Assembly (NCBI GenBank): GCA_028826165.1 | Contig: JAPDFW010000059.1 | Span: 1,736,927 to 1,800,926 of the forward strand | Reading direction: 5' to 3' | DNA length: 64,000 nt | Source of the DNA: Anaeramoeba ignava | Taxonomy: Eukaryota > Metamonada > Anaeramoebidae | In this document: piece by piece, positions 36,001 through 44,203 of the stretch | Layout of the letters: every line of letters begins with the position of its first letter | How positions within the stretch are numbered: position 1 is the stretch's first letter | The notes under the pieces: generated by a model | The model's input: only the letters and a program-made list of their open reading frames with translations | The model's database searches: none | What the model was told of the DNA's origin: nothing | Translations under genes and position numbers: made by a program

Positions 36001-38666
36001 GGTGGATCGAAATTTCATAAATCAGAACAAGACCCTCTCTAAACCCCAATTTATGAACGATTTTTTCAAAAGCATTCGTGCATTTTTTTTCTCCAAAACG
36101 ATATTACTCCTGTTTATATCTTTGAGACCACCAATGAATTCCAATTTTCCTTTGAGTTGTATTAACAAATTTCTTTTCGCATCCCCTAAATTCATCTGGC
36201 AATTGCCCAATATTTATTACAAGAAATTAAATTGCGAACTTTGTGCATAATTGATTTGAAAAGAAAAAAAGAAAAAAAAAGAAAAAAACCAAAATTTGGG
36301 TACATTCTTGGGTATTCTTTGTAACTCTTTCTGATGAATATGCTTTTTCAAAAAACAAATCTTTCATCTTTTTCTTTTTCTTTTTTTTGTTTTTGTTTTT
36401 GTTTTTGTTTTTGTTTTTGTTTTTGTTTTTGTTTTTGTTTTTGTTTTTGTTTTTGTTTTTCTCAATCAATAAAGTTTGCGAAAACCTTTTTTTAACCAAC
36501 TCAAAAAAGCATTTTGAAAAAACTCACAATTTGAAAGAGAAGATCAAATGAAAAAACATTTTTCTTGATCAGAGAAAACAAAACGAACACTTTTTTGGGA
36601 AAATATAATTGGAGGATATTATAAATTTTGGTAATTTGGGAATAAATGATGGAAAAAGAGATCCAAAAAGCAAAAAGAAGTTCCTTCAAATATAAAAAAA
36701 ATCAATAAAGGAAACAAGGAATTTGAACCAAAAAGTCAAAATTTAACACAAAGATAAAAAATTTAAAATTAATTCTGTTGTAAAATGATTGCTCTCATTA
36801 CGGAAAAGAACATGATCCAACTTTGTGATTTTTTTTCCAAATAGAAAGGAAAAATGTACCGAAAGAAGAGTAAAATCAAAAACAAGAAAAACTTTTCTTT
36901 TTGGTTGTTGATAAATACACCAGAAAAGATATGAATTTATAAACAAAGAGATGAATCAAAAAAAAAAGTAAGTGATTTATAAATGAAAAAAAAAAGGAGA
37001 AAAATTAAAAATTCTTTAATTAATTTTTTTTGTTGTTAATGCGAATTTTTCTAATTCAAAAATTTTTTCTTTTAAAAAAAAAAATTTCACTAGATATTCC
37101 TTGCTTTAAAATTTTATTATAAATTTTGTTATAAATTTTGTTATAAATTTTGTTTTAAATTTTGTTATAAATTTTGTTTTAAATTTTATTATAAATTTTA
37201 TTATAAATTTTGTTATAAATTTTATTATAAATTTTGTTATAAATTTTATTATAAATTTTATTTTAAATTTTATTATAAATTTTATTATAAATTTTATTAT
37301 AAATTTTGTTTTAAATTTTATTATAAATTTTATTATAAATTTTATTATAAATTTTGTTTTAAATTTTATTATAAATTTTATTATAAATTTTGTTATAAAT
37401 TTTATTATAAATTTTGTTATAAATTTTATTATAAATTTTTGTTATAAATTTTGTTTTAAATTTTTGTTATAAATTTTATTTTAAATTTTGTTATAAATTT
37501 TGTTATAAATTTTATTATAAATTTTTGTTTTAAATTTTGTTATAAATTTTATTATAAATTTTGTTTTAAATTTTTATTTTAAATTGTTTTAAATTTTATT
37601 TTAAATTTTATTATAAATTTTATTATAAATTTTATTATAAATTTTGTTATAAATTTTATTATAAATTTTATTTTAAATTTTATTATAAATTTTATTATAA
37701 ATTTTATTATAAATTTTATTATAAATTTTATTATAAATTTTATTATAAATTTTATTATAAATTTTAATTATAAATTTTATTTTTAAATTTTATTATAAAT
37801 TTTATTATAAATTTTATTATAAATTTTGTTATAAATTTTATTATAAATTTTATTATAAATTTTATTATAAATTTTATTATAAATTTTATTATAAATTTTA
37901 TTATAAATTTTATTATAAATTTTATTATAAATTTTGTTATAAATTTTATTATAAATTTTATTATAAATTTTATTATAAATTTTATTATAAATTTTATTAT
38001 AAATTTTGTTATAAATTTTTTATTATAAATTTTATTATAAATTTTATTATAAATTTTGTTATAAATTTTATTATAAATTTTATTATAAATTTTATTATAA
38101 ATTTTATTATAAATTTTATTATAAATTTTATTATAAATTTTATTTTAAATTTTGTTATAAATTTTGTTATAAATTTTGTTATAAATTTTATTATAAATTT
38201 AATTATAAATTTTGTTTTTAAATTTTGTTATGAATTTTATTATAAATTTTGTTATAAATTTTATTATAAATTTTTATTATAAATTTTGTTATAAATTTTA
38301 TTTTAAATTTTATTATAAATTTTGTTTTAAATTTTGTTATAAATTTTATTTTGAATTTTGTTATAAATTTTATTATAAATTTTATTATAAATTTTATTAT
38401 AAATTTTATTATAAATTTTATTATAAATTTTGTTTTAAATTTTATTATAAATTTTGTTATAAATTTTGTTATAAATTTTGTTATAAATTTTGTTATAAAT
38501 TTTGTTTTAAATTTTATTATAAATTTTATTATAAATTTTGTTATAAATTTTGTTTTAAATTTTGTTATAAATTTTATTTTAAATTTTGTTATAAATTTTA
38601 TTTTAAATTTTTACCAACTGCTCCTAAAATCATTGATGCTCGATAATTTTCAACTAAATCTTCCAT
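18097..38666 (-). CDS. ADPRH: ADP-ribosylarginine hydrolase (ARH1-type), four exons, with an 18.6-kb first intron
   Basis: ARH1 enzymes remove ADP-ribose from arginine using two metal ions. Exons: 38666-38615 ([17 protein letters not shown]), 19985-19840, 19614-19232 and 18769-18097. Phases are 1, 0 and 2, and every junction restores a family motif: [35 protein letters not shown]. Metal ligands are visible: Asp64-Asp65 (SDDT) and Asp369/Asp371 (GDSDS). Also present are [31 protein letters not shown] and [15 protein letters not shown]. The product is 417 residues, longer than animal ARH1 mainly through a Lys/Glu-rich insert after TAEGIV. Intron 1 contains a 16.7-kb transposon with its own gene on the opposite strand. 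The protein call is firm. Whether the long intron is spliced in this allele is unknown. Confidence 0.85.
18770..19231 (-). repeat. TTTTAA-repeat intron 3 of the ARH gene
   Basis: 462 nt, donor GTATCAAT, acceptor ATAAAATAG, phase 2. It is almost entirely (TTTTAA)n with occasional TTTTGA units. Confidence 0.75.
19615..19839 (-). repeat. TTTTAA-repeat intron 2 of the ARH gene
   Basis: 225 nt, donor GTATTAAATT, acceptor TTTTTAATAAG, phase 0. It is mostly (TTTTAA)n with TTTTAG and TTTTGA variants. Confidence 0.75.
19986..20390. repeat. ATTTTATTATAA-type repeat, left flank inside ARH intron 1
   Basis: About 405 bp of 14-bp-like units (AAATTTTATTATA / AAATTTTGTTATA / AAATTTTATTTTA). It ends abruptly at the transposon end TAAAGCAAGG. 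The same repeat resumes at 37109, showing that the element interrupted one repeat block. Confidence 0.85.
20391..20488 (+). repeat. Left terminal inverted repeat
   Basis: Starts TAAAGCAAGGAATAT. Its inner conserved block at 20444-20488 contains TTCGCATTAGCAAC, an A run, TTAATTAAAGAA and TTTTTCTCC. The middle part differs from the right end. Confidence 0.85.
20489..21300. other. Left subterminal region of the transposon, no gene supported
   Basis: AT-rich sequence with a purine-rich stretch (20770-20950) and the GC-rich hairpin. A 90-residue minus-strand frame (20979-20707) is composed of Phe/Ser/Leu from poly-purine sequence and I do not accept it. Confidence 0.5.
20950..21033. other. GC-rich imperfect hairpin inside the transposon
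   Basis: The arms AAAGGTTCGAATGATTGACA (20951-20970) and TGTCATCATCCGAACCTTT (21014-21032) can pair with few mismatches around a GC-rich centre containing TCCGCGCACGCAAGCGGCGC. This is by far the most GC-rich spot in the element. It could be an internal transposase-binding or subterminal site, or a structured RNA. It is not a tRNA: no clover-leaf is found on either strand. Confidence 0.55.
21301..28760. repeat. 7.4-kb tandem array of TTTTAAATTGR units in the transposon
   Basis: Hundreds of 11-12-bp units, TTTTAAATTGA, TTTTAAATTGG and TTTTTAAATTGR, with varied T-run length and occasional insertions. No coding frame is seen. Units are more regular toward 25.9-28.7 kb and more disturbed near 21.6-22.9 kb. 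Confidence 0.95.
28761..29142. other. Region between the array and the transposase gene
   Basis: Non-repetitive AT-rich sequence, the likely promoter/5' region of the transposase. An 88-residue minus-strand frame (29116-28850) resembles no family and is not called. Confidence 0.45.
29143..32298 (+). CDS. hAT-superfamily-like transposase, two exons
   Basis: Exon 1 (29143-29265, [15 protein letters not shown]...AKLIKK) has a Cys/His cluster (C7, H18, C31, C34) that may bind zinc. Exon 2 (29689-32298) follows a phase-0 intron (GTATTA...TTTATTTAG). The product is about 910 residues. A lysine-rich coiled coil (about 42-145) precedes an RNase-H-like region with candidate Asp241 (AVDETKRY) and Asp451 (FLSDNCVTM). 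The hAT-typical C-x2-H motif is at 485-488 (GCLEHQGNL). A C-terminal [15 protein letters not shown] carries Glu near 737, like the hAT dimerisation/catalytic end. An Asn/Glu/Ile insert (nt 30350-30680) splits the region between the two Asp residues. The frame is otherwise intact, so it may be active. Start choice is uncertain; an upstream in-frame ATG is at 29059. Confidence 0.72.
29266..29688 (+). other. Intron of the transposase gene
   Basis: 423 nt, AAAAAG|GTATTAAAA to TTATTTAG|TTAAAAG, phase 0. It holds stops in the relevant frame. It is inferred only from frame and splice sites. Confidence 0.55.
30350..30682 (+). repeat. GAAAATAAT-type repeat inside the transposase reading frame
   Basis: Irregular AATAATGAAAAT/AATATTGAA units encode N-E-N-N-I-E between the two candidate RNase-H aspartates. 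The length keeps the frame. It is probably a disordered loop. Confidence 0.8.
32299..33650. other. Downstream of the transposase, no gene recognised
   Basis: About 1.35 kb of complex, less AT-biased sequence than the arrays. No frame over about 63 codons and no family motif. It could be a 3' UTR or a worn former gene of the element. Confidence 0.4.
33655..35745. repeat. 2.1-kb GATTCTTT tandem array in the transposon
   Basis: An 8-bp unit GATTCTTT with frequent variants GACTCTTT, TACTCTTT and AATTCTTT. Some segments repeat in higher-order blocks (for example GATTATTTTATTTTTTAATT near 34600, 35430, 35570 and 35720). No coding potential. Confidence 0.95.
35746..36370. other. Right internal region of the transposon, weak coding signal only
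   Basis: Begins with a GAGTGAGTAAG-like purine repeat (35770-35850). A 62-codon minus-strand frame at 36210-36022 ([18 protein letters not shown]) has protein-like composition but no ATG start and no clear family. It may be a remnant exon. I cannot support a gene. Confidence 0.3.
36385..36462. repeat. TTTTTG hexamer array
   Basis: About a dozen perfect TTTTTG units on the plus strand. Any Asn/Lys frame on the minus strand is an artefact of the repeat. Confidence 0.9.
36463..36995. other. Right subterminal region of the transposon, no gene supported
   Basis: AT-rich sequence with short minus-strand frames only (62 and 67 codons), without recognisable motifs. Confidence 0.4.
36996..37108 (-). 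repeat. Right terminal inverted repeat
   Basis: Ends ATATTCCTTGCTTTA, the inverse of the left end. Its inner block (36996-37045: GGAGAAAAATT, TTCTTTAATTAA, GTTGTTAATGCGAA) mirrors the left inner block with about one substitution and small indels. Confidence 0.85.
37109..38614. repeat. ATTTTATTATAA-type repeat, right flank inside ARH intron 1
   Basis: About 1.5 kb of AAATTTTATTATA/AAATTTTGTTATA units, identical in kind to 19986-20390. It runs up to the donor GTAAAAATTT of ARH exon 1. Open frames across it, such as [10 protein letters not shown] strings, are by-products of the repeat. Confidence 0.9.
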
Positions 38667-38746
38667 TATAATTTTAAAAAAAATTAAAAAAGGAAAAAAA
38701 TGAAAATTATTTTTTTAAATTTTTTTTTTTCATTTTTTATTTCAAA
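38667..38746. promoter_or_regulatory. Divergent promoter region, copy 2
   Basis: 80 bp between ARH exon 1 (minus) and the intact BTB-TLDc gene (plus), nearly identical to 16414-16495. It contains TTTTTCATTTTTTAT on the plus strand and TTTTCATTTTTTTCC on the minus strand. Confidence 0.55.
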
Positions 38747-40201
38747 ATGCAAACTTATTTAAATTTAGAAAAACTTTCAAATGATTTAAAAAATTTATTT
38801 CAAAATCAAAATCAAAATGAGAATCAGAATGAAAGTTATTTTGATTTTGAAATAATTTGTGAACAAAATCAAATTTCATTTAAAACTCATAAATCAATTC
38901 TTTCATCAAGAAGTCAATATTTTAAATCTCTTTTTAAATCTAAAATGAAAGAATATCAAGAAAATAAATTAATTCTAAAAGATGTTTCAAGTTCAATTTT
39001 ATTCCCAATTTTAAATTATTTTTATTCAGGAAAAATTGAAATTAATTTAGAAAATGCAATCCAAATTTTAATTTTTTCATCAAAATATTTAATTGATGAA
39101 TTAATTGAAATTTCTTCAAGTTTTATCAAAAAGAATTTCCAAATTGAAACTATTGTTGATATTCTAAAATTATCTGAATCAATGAACCTAAATCAATTAT
39201 TAGATCCTTCTTATCAATTTATTTTTGAAAATTTTGAAGAATTTATTAAAACTTCATTTTTTTTTGAACTTGAAGAAAATCATTTAAATTCAATTTTATT
39301 AAATGATGAACTTTCAATAAATGAATTTGAACTTTTCCAATCAATAATCAAATGGGGAAAACATAAATTAAATATTAATCAAGAAAAAGAATTAGAAAAA
39401 GAAGAAAAAGAACAAATTCAAATTCAAATTTCAAATATTATTGATAAAATCAGATTTATTGATTTTACAAATAAAGAACTTAAAACTATTTTGAAAGAAG
39501 ATTTAATTCCAAATCAAATTTCAGAAAAATTAATTCAATTCCAAAAACTTGATGAAAATGATAAAAATGAAAAAGAATTAAAACAATTTATTGAAAAAGA
39601 AAATTCATTAATTTTCAAATCAAGATTAGGTTTACATTCTTCATCAATAATAGAAGAAAAAAAACATTTCAATAAATTAAAAGAATGGATAAATGATGAT
39701 GAATTCTTTTACAAAATGAAAAAAGGATATTCAGCTAAAAAAGATGGATTTGATTCTAAGAAATGGCATTCATCAGTTGATAACAAAGGAAAAACATTAG
39801 TTATTATCAAAACCAAAGATAATTATATTTTTGGAGGATTTACTCAAATTGGATTTATTTCCGATCAAGAATTTTGGGAATCAAAAGATTCAGGAGGAGG
39901 ATGGATTAAAGATATAAATGCATTTATTTTTTCATTAAGAAATGATAAGAATGATAGAAAACCTTCAAAATTTGAAATTAAACAAGGAGGAAGAAGTGCA
40001 CTTTTTTATCGTTTAAATTGTGGACCTAAATTTGCAGGAGATATTGATTTAAATTCTAATCTTCAAGCTGGTTATACAGAATTTGGATATATGTATCAAC
40101 TTCCAAAAGGAATGCAACCTTATAAAGATGAAGCTAGAAATTATTTAGCTGGTTCTTATAATAAATGGATTATTGAAGAAGTTGAGACTTATTTCATTTA
40201 A
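38747..40201 (+). CDS. BTB-BACK-TLDc protein, intact
   Basis: 484 residues from ATG. After LNLEKLSNDLKNLF and an Asn/Gln/Glu tract, a BTB domain (about 33-125) reads FDFEIICEQNQISFKTHKSI and LSSRSQYFKSLF. BACK-like helices follow to about 300 (DILKSESMNLNQLLDPSYQF-type). A TLDc domain starts near 325: KKDGFDSKKWHSSVDNKGKT, IFGGFTQIGF, GGRSALFYRLNCG, with the family end EEVETYFI. BTB domains can recruit CUL3. TLDc is linked to V-ATPase and oxidation-resistance functions. The exact role here is unknown. It starts 80 bp from ARH exon 1 on the other strand and ends 45 bp before an RCC1-BTB gene. Confidence 0.88.
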   Translation: MQTYLNLEKLSNDLKNLFQNQNQNENQNESYFDFEIICEQNQISFKTHKSILSSRSQYFKSLFKSKMKEYQENKLILKDVSSSILFPILNYFYSGKIEINLENAIQILIFSSKYLIDELIEISSSFIKKNFQIETIVDILKLSESMNLNQLLDPSYQFIFENFEEFIKTSFFFELEENHLNSILLNDELSINEFELFQSIIKWGKHKLNINQEKELEKEEKEQIQIQISNIIDKIRFIDFTNKELKTILKEDLIPNQISEKLIQFQKLDENDKNEKELKQFIEKENSLIFKSRLGLHSSSIIEEKKHFNKLKEWINDDEFFYKMKKGYSAKKDGFDSKKWHSSVDNKGKTLVIIKTKDNYIFGGFTQIGFISDQEFWESKDSGGGWIKDINAFIFSLRNDKNDRKPSKFEIKQGGRSALFYRLNCGPKFAGDIDLNSNLQAGYTEFGYMYQLPKGMQPYKDEARNYLAGSYNKWIIEEVETYFI

Positions 40202-40246
40202 AAATTTTTTTCTTTTTTTCATTTTTCATTTTTTTCTTTTCAAAAA

Positions 40247-42061
40247 ATGAATGAAATTATATTTTTTGGTCAAAATCAATCACCAATTCTTATCAAAAAT
40301 AAACCAAATTCAATAACAAAACCAATTCAATTTAAATTTGAAAATGAAAATGAAAATAAAAATAAAAAACAAATTAAACAAATTTCAACAAGTTTATCTG
40401 GAACAATTTTCCTTTTTAAAAATGGAAAAGCAATAGAATATTTAAATGAAGAAGATTCAAATCAAAATCCTCAAAAAATCCAAATTGAAGAAAATATTCA
40501 AAAAGTAACTGTTGGTTATCGAAATCAAGCTATTTTAACAATAGAAGGAAATGTATTTGCCAAAGGAAATAATATTAATCCAAAAAATCCAAATGAATTT
40601 ATCAATATTTCATCATTAATTAAAGATAAAAATGATAGAATAATTGAAGATGTTGTTTGTGGTGCTCAATCAATTTACTTATTAACTTCAAATCAAACTG
40701 TTTATGGAATTGGCGATAATTATAATAATCAACTTGGTTTTGATTCTAAAACACTTAAAAAAACAGAAAAACCAATTTTAATGATGAAAAATGTTTCTAA
40801 AATATTTTCAGGAAATTTGTCTTATCATGTTTTTCTTTTAAATTTAAATCAAGAATTATTTGGATGTGGTTGGAATAATCACAGGCAACTTGGATTAGGA
40901 GAATCAAGAAAAGAAGCAAAAATCCAAAAATTAACCAAAATCCAAAATATTCCAAAAGGTAAAATAATTGATATTCAATGTGGAAACTCTCATTCAATAA
41001 TGTTGATTGAAAATGAAAATGAAAATGAAAATCCAAAAAGAAAACTTTATTCATGTGGAAATTGCCAATGGAATGGACTTGGCAAACAAGATCAAGATTG
41101 CTATCAATTTACTGAAATCAAATCACCTTTATTTGAAAATGATAATATTCTTGAAATTTCTGTTGGATATGAACATACTTTGATTTTAACATCCAAAGGG
41201 AAACTAATAGTATTTGGAAATAATTCTTCTGGTCAATTAGGAACTGGAGATGGAAATGATTATTTAATTCCAATTCAAATTGAACTTCCTAAATTAAGAT
41301 TTAATGAAAATATTTCTAATTATCATATTTGTTGTGGAGATGAAAATTCATTTCTTTATTATTCTCCTTTTCTTTCTCCTTTTTCCAATCTTGAAGAAGA
41401 TTTGATAAAATTATTTAGAAGAAAAGAATTTTGTGATATTTCATTTAAAACCGAAAATGGAGAAATAATTGAAGCTCATAAATTAATATTGAAATATAGA
41501 TTAAATCAAAATCAAAATCAAATTGAAAAACTTCAAGAAATTATTTCAAAAAAATCAATTAAAGAATCAAATCAAATATTTGAAATGATTTATTCAAATA
41601 ATTCCAAAATAAATCCAAAATTATATTCTGAAATTAAAGAAATTATAAATTCAAATGAAAAAATTGAAGAAACAATGAAAAGAATTTATTTAAATGAAAA
41701 TGAAAATGAAAATGAAAAAGATTTTATTATTGAAAGAAATGAAAAACAATATAAATTCCCTAAATTGATATTAATAATGAGAAGTGAATTATATCGAGGA
41801 ATGTTTTTATCTGTAACTGAAGATAAATCAAATAAAGTTACAGATTATAGTGAATTAAGTGAAGAATCATTCCAAATATTTGAATATTGGATTTATTCAA
41901 ATCAAATTAAAGATGAAATTGAAATTACACAAGAAATTATTAATGAAATTAAAATTGGAATTGATTATTTTCAATTAAATCAAACAAATCCAAATTTATT
42001 TGATTTATTAATTAAGAAATTTAATAATCAAAATCAAAAACAAAAATGTTTAATTTTTTGA
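40247..42061 (+). CDS. RCC1-repeat/BTB protein, copy A (intact)
   Basis: 604 residues from ATG. Residues 1 to about 365 carry RCC1-like propeller repeats: VYGIGDNYNNQLGF, LFGCGWNNHRQLGLG, LIVFGNNSSGQLGTGD, each after a CG-x-HS-type strand. A BTB domain follows (about 380-450; LFRRKEFCDISFKTENGEII, AHKLIL). A second BTB-like segment follows near 490-560 (FIIERNEKQYKFPKLILIMR, SELYRGMFLS). The C terminus is KCLIF, which fits a CaaX prenylation motif (CLIF). The upstream 45 bp contain TTTTTCATTTTTCATTTTTT, shared with copies B and C. RCC1-BTB proteins are often ubiquitin-ligase adaptors or small-GTPase regulators; no exchange activity is implied here. Confidence 0.88.
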   Translation: MNEIIFFGQNQSPILIKNKPNSITKPIQFKFENENENKNKKQIKQISTSLSGTIFLFKNGKAIEYLNEEDSNQNPQKIQIEENIQKVTVGYRNQAILTIEGNVFAKGNNINPKNPNEFINISSLIKDKNDRIIEDVVCGAQSIYLLTSNQTVYGIGDNYNNQLGFDSKTLKKTEKPILMMKNVSKIFSGNLSYHVFLLNLNQELFGCGWNNHRQLGLGESRKEAKIQKLTKIQNIPKGKIIDIQCGNSHSIMLIENENENENPKRKLYSCGNCQWNGLGKQDQDCYQFTEIKSPLFENDNILEISVGYEHTLILTSKGKLIVFGNNSSGQLGTGDGNDYLIPIQIELPKLRFNENISNYHICCGDENSFLYYSPFLSPFSNLEEDLIKLFRRKEFCDISFKTENGEIIEAHKLILKYRLNQNQNQIEKLQEIISKKSIKESNQIFEMIYSNNSKINPKLYSEIKEIINSNEKIEETMKRIYLNENENENEKDFIIERNEKQYKFPKLILIMRSELYRGMFLSVTEDKSNKVTDYSELSEESFQIFEYWIYSNQIKDEIEITQEIINEIKIGIDYFQLNQTNPNLFDLLIKKFNNQNQKQKCLIF

Positions 42062-42152
42062 AAAGAAATCAAAATTTAAATTAAAATTAAAATTAAAATT
42101 AAAATTAAAAATTAAAATCATTTTTTCATTTTTCATTTTTTTCTTTTTAAAA

Positions 42153-43947
42153 ATGAATGAAATTATATTTTTTGGTCAAAATCAATCACCAATTCTTATC
42201 AAAAATAAACCAAATTCAATAAGAAAACCAATTCAATTTAAATTTGAAAATGAAAATGAAAATAAAAATAAAAAACAAATTAAACAAATTTCAACAAGTT
42301 TATCTGGAACAATTTTCCTTTTTAAAAATGGAAAAGCAATAGAATATTTAAATGAAGAAGATTCAAATCAAAATCCTCAAAAAATCCAAATTGAAGAAAA
42401 TATTCAAAAAGTAACTGTTGGTTATCGAAATCAAGCTATTTTAACAATAGAAGGAAATGTATTTGCCAAAGGAAATAATATTAATTCAAAAAATCCAAAT
42501 GAATTTATCAATATTTCATCATTAATTGAAGATAAAAATGATAGAATAATTCAAGATGTTATTTGTGGTGTTGCTTCAATTTACTTATTAACTTCAAATC
42601 AAAATGTTTATGGAATTGGTTTAAATCCATCGGGTCAACTTGGCTTCGATTCTGAAACACTTGAAAAAACAGAAAAACCAATTTTAATGATGAAAAATGT
42701 TTCTAAAATATTTTCAGGAAATGCTTCTGAATGCGTCTTTCTTTTAAATTCAAATCAAGAATTATTTGGATGCGGATATAATCGATTTGGTCAAGTTGGA
42801 TTAGGAGAATCAACAAAAGAAGAAACAGAAATCCAAAAATTAACCAAAATCCAAAATATTCCAAAAGGCAAAATAATTGATATTCAAAGTGGAGGATATC
42901 ATTCAATAATGTTGATTGAAAATGAAAATGAAAATGAAAATCCAAAAAGAAAACTTTATTCATGTGGTTATTCGAATTACAATGGACTTGGAAAAGAAGA
43001 TGAAGATACTTATGAATTTACTGAAATCAAATCATCTTTATTTGAAAATGATGATTATATTATTGATTTTTCTATGGGATTTCATCATACTTTGATTTTA
43101 ACTTCAAAAGGGAAACTAATAGTATTTGGATATAATTCTTATGGTCAATTAGGAACTGGAGATACAGAACCACAATCAATTCCAATTCAAAGTTGAACTT
43201 CCTAAATTAAGATTTAATGAAGATATTTCCAATTATCATATTTATTGTGGTGCATTCAAATCATTTCTTTATTATTCTCCTCCTTCTTTTTCTAATCTTG
43301 AAGAAGATTTGATAAAACTATTTAGAAGAAAAGAATTTTGTAATATTTCATTTAAAACCAAAAATGGAGAAATAATTAAAGCTCATAAATTAATATTGAA
43401 ATATAGATTAAATCAAAATGAAAATCAAATTGAAAAACTTAAAGAAATTATTTCAAAAAAATCAATTAAAGAATCAAATCAAATATTTGAAATGATTTAT
43501 TCAAATAGAATAATAAATCCAATATTATATTCTGAAATTAAAGAAATTATAAATTCAAATGAAAAAATTGAAGAAACAATTAAAAGAATTTATTTAAATG
43601 AAAATGAAAATGAAAATGAAAAAGATTTTATAATTGAAAGAAAAGAAAAACAATATAAATTTCCAAAATTAATATTAATAATGAGAAGTGAATTATATCG
43701 AGGAATGTTTTTATCTGTAACTGAAGATAAATCTAATAAAGTTACAGATTATAGTGAATTAAGTAATAAATCATTTCAAATATTTGAATATTGGATTTAT
43801 TCAAATCAAATTAAAGATGAAATTAAAATTACACAAGAAATTATTAATGAAATTAAAATTGGAATTGATTATTTTCAATTAAATCAAACAAATCCAAATT
43901 TATTAGATTTATTAATTAACAAATTTAATAATCAAAATCAAAATTAA
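42153..43947 (+). pseudogene. RCC1-BTB copy B, one frameshift
   Basis: Close duplicate of copy A in tandem. An extra G near 43192 (CAAAGTTGAAC versus CAAATTGAAC) stops the frame at 43196. The remaining BTB part is open again to 43947. With one base removed it would be 597 residues. The inserted base is not in a homopolymer run, so decay is as likely as a read error. The upstream sequence repeats the copy A promoter. The CaaX-like end of copy A is absent; it ends NNQNQN. Confidence 0.8.
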
Positions 43948-44203
43948 AACAAAATTAAAATTAAATTTAAAATTAAAATTAAAAATCAAAATAAAAATTA
44001 AAATTAAAATTAAAATTAAAATTAAAATCAAAATTAAAATTAAAATTAAAATTAAAATCAAAATTAAAATCAAAATTAAAATTAAAATTAAAATTAAAAT
44101 TAAAATTAAAATCAAAATCAAAATTAAAAATCAAAATTCAAAATTAAAATTAAAATTAAAATTAAAATCATTTTTTCATTTTTCATTTTTTTCTTTTCAA
44201 AAA
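43948..44203. repeat. TTAAAA/ATTAAAATC repeat spacer and promoter of copy C
   Basis: About 220 bp of AAAATT units with occasional AAAATC, then the shared TTTTTCATTTTTCATTTTTT block just before the ATG of copy C. Confidence 0.8.

Larger units (their letters stand above)
20391..37108 (+). mobile_element. 16.7-kb hAT-like DNA transposon inserted in ARH intron 1
   Basis: The ends are perfect inverted repeats for 15 bp (TAAAGCAAGGAATAT). A second conserved block (TTCGCATTAGCAACAAAAAA, about 45 bp) lies further in, giving terminal inverted repeats of about 100 bp. TAAAG fits the hAT end consensus YARNG. AAATTTTA (8 bp) flanks both ends, as expected for a hAT target duplication, but this 8-mer is common in the host repeat. 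The element encodes one transposase on the plus strand and holds two very long tandem arrays. hAT elements are usually a few kb, so this one is unusually long. Its boundary is supported by matching host repeat on both sides. Confidence 0.85.

Noticed and set aside
38212-38671. NFIINF/YKFYYKF frames over the repeat
   Set aside because: Produced by ATTTTATTATAA units in ARH intron 1; ends in antisense of ARH exon 1.
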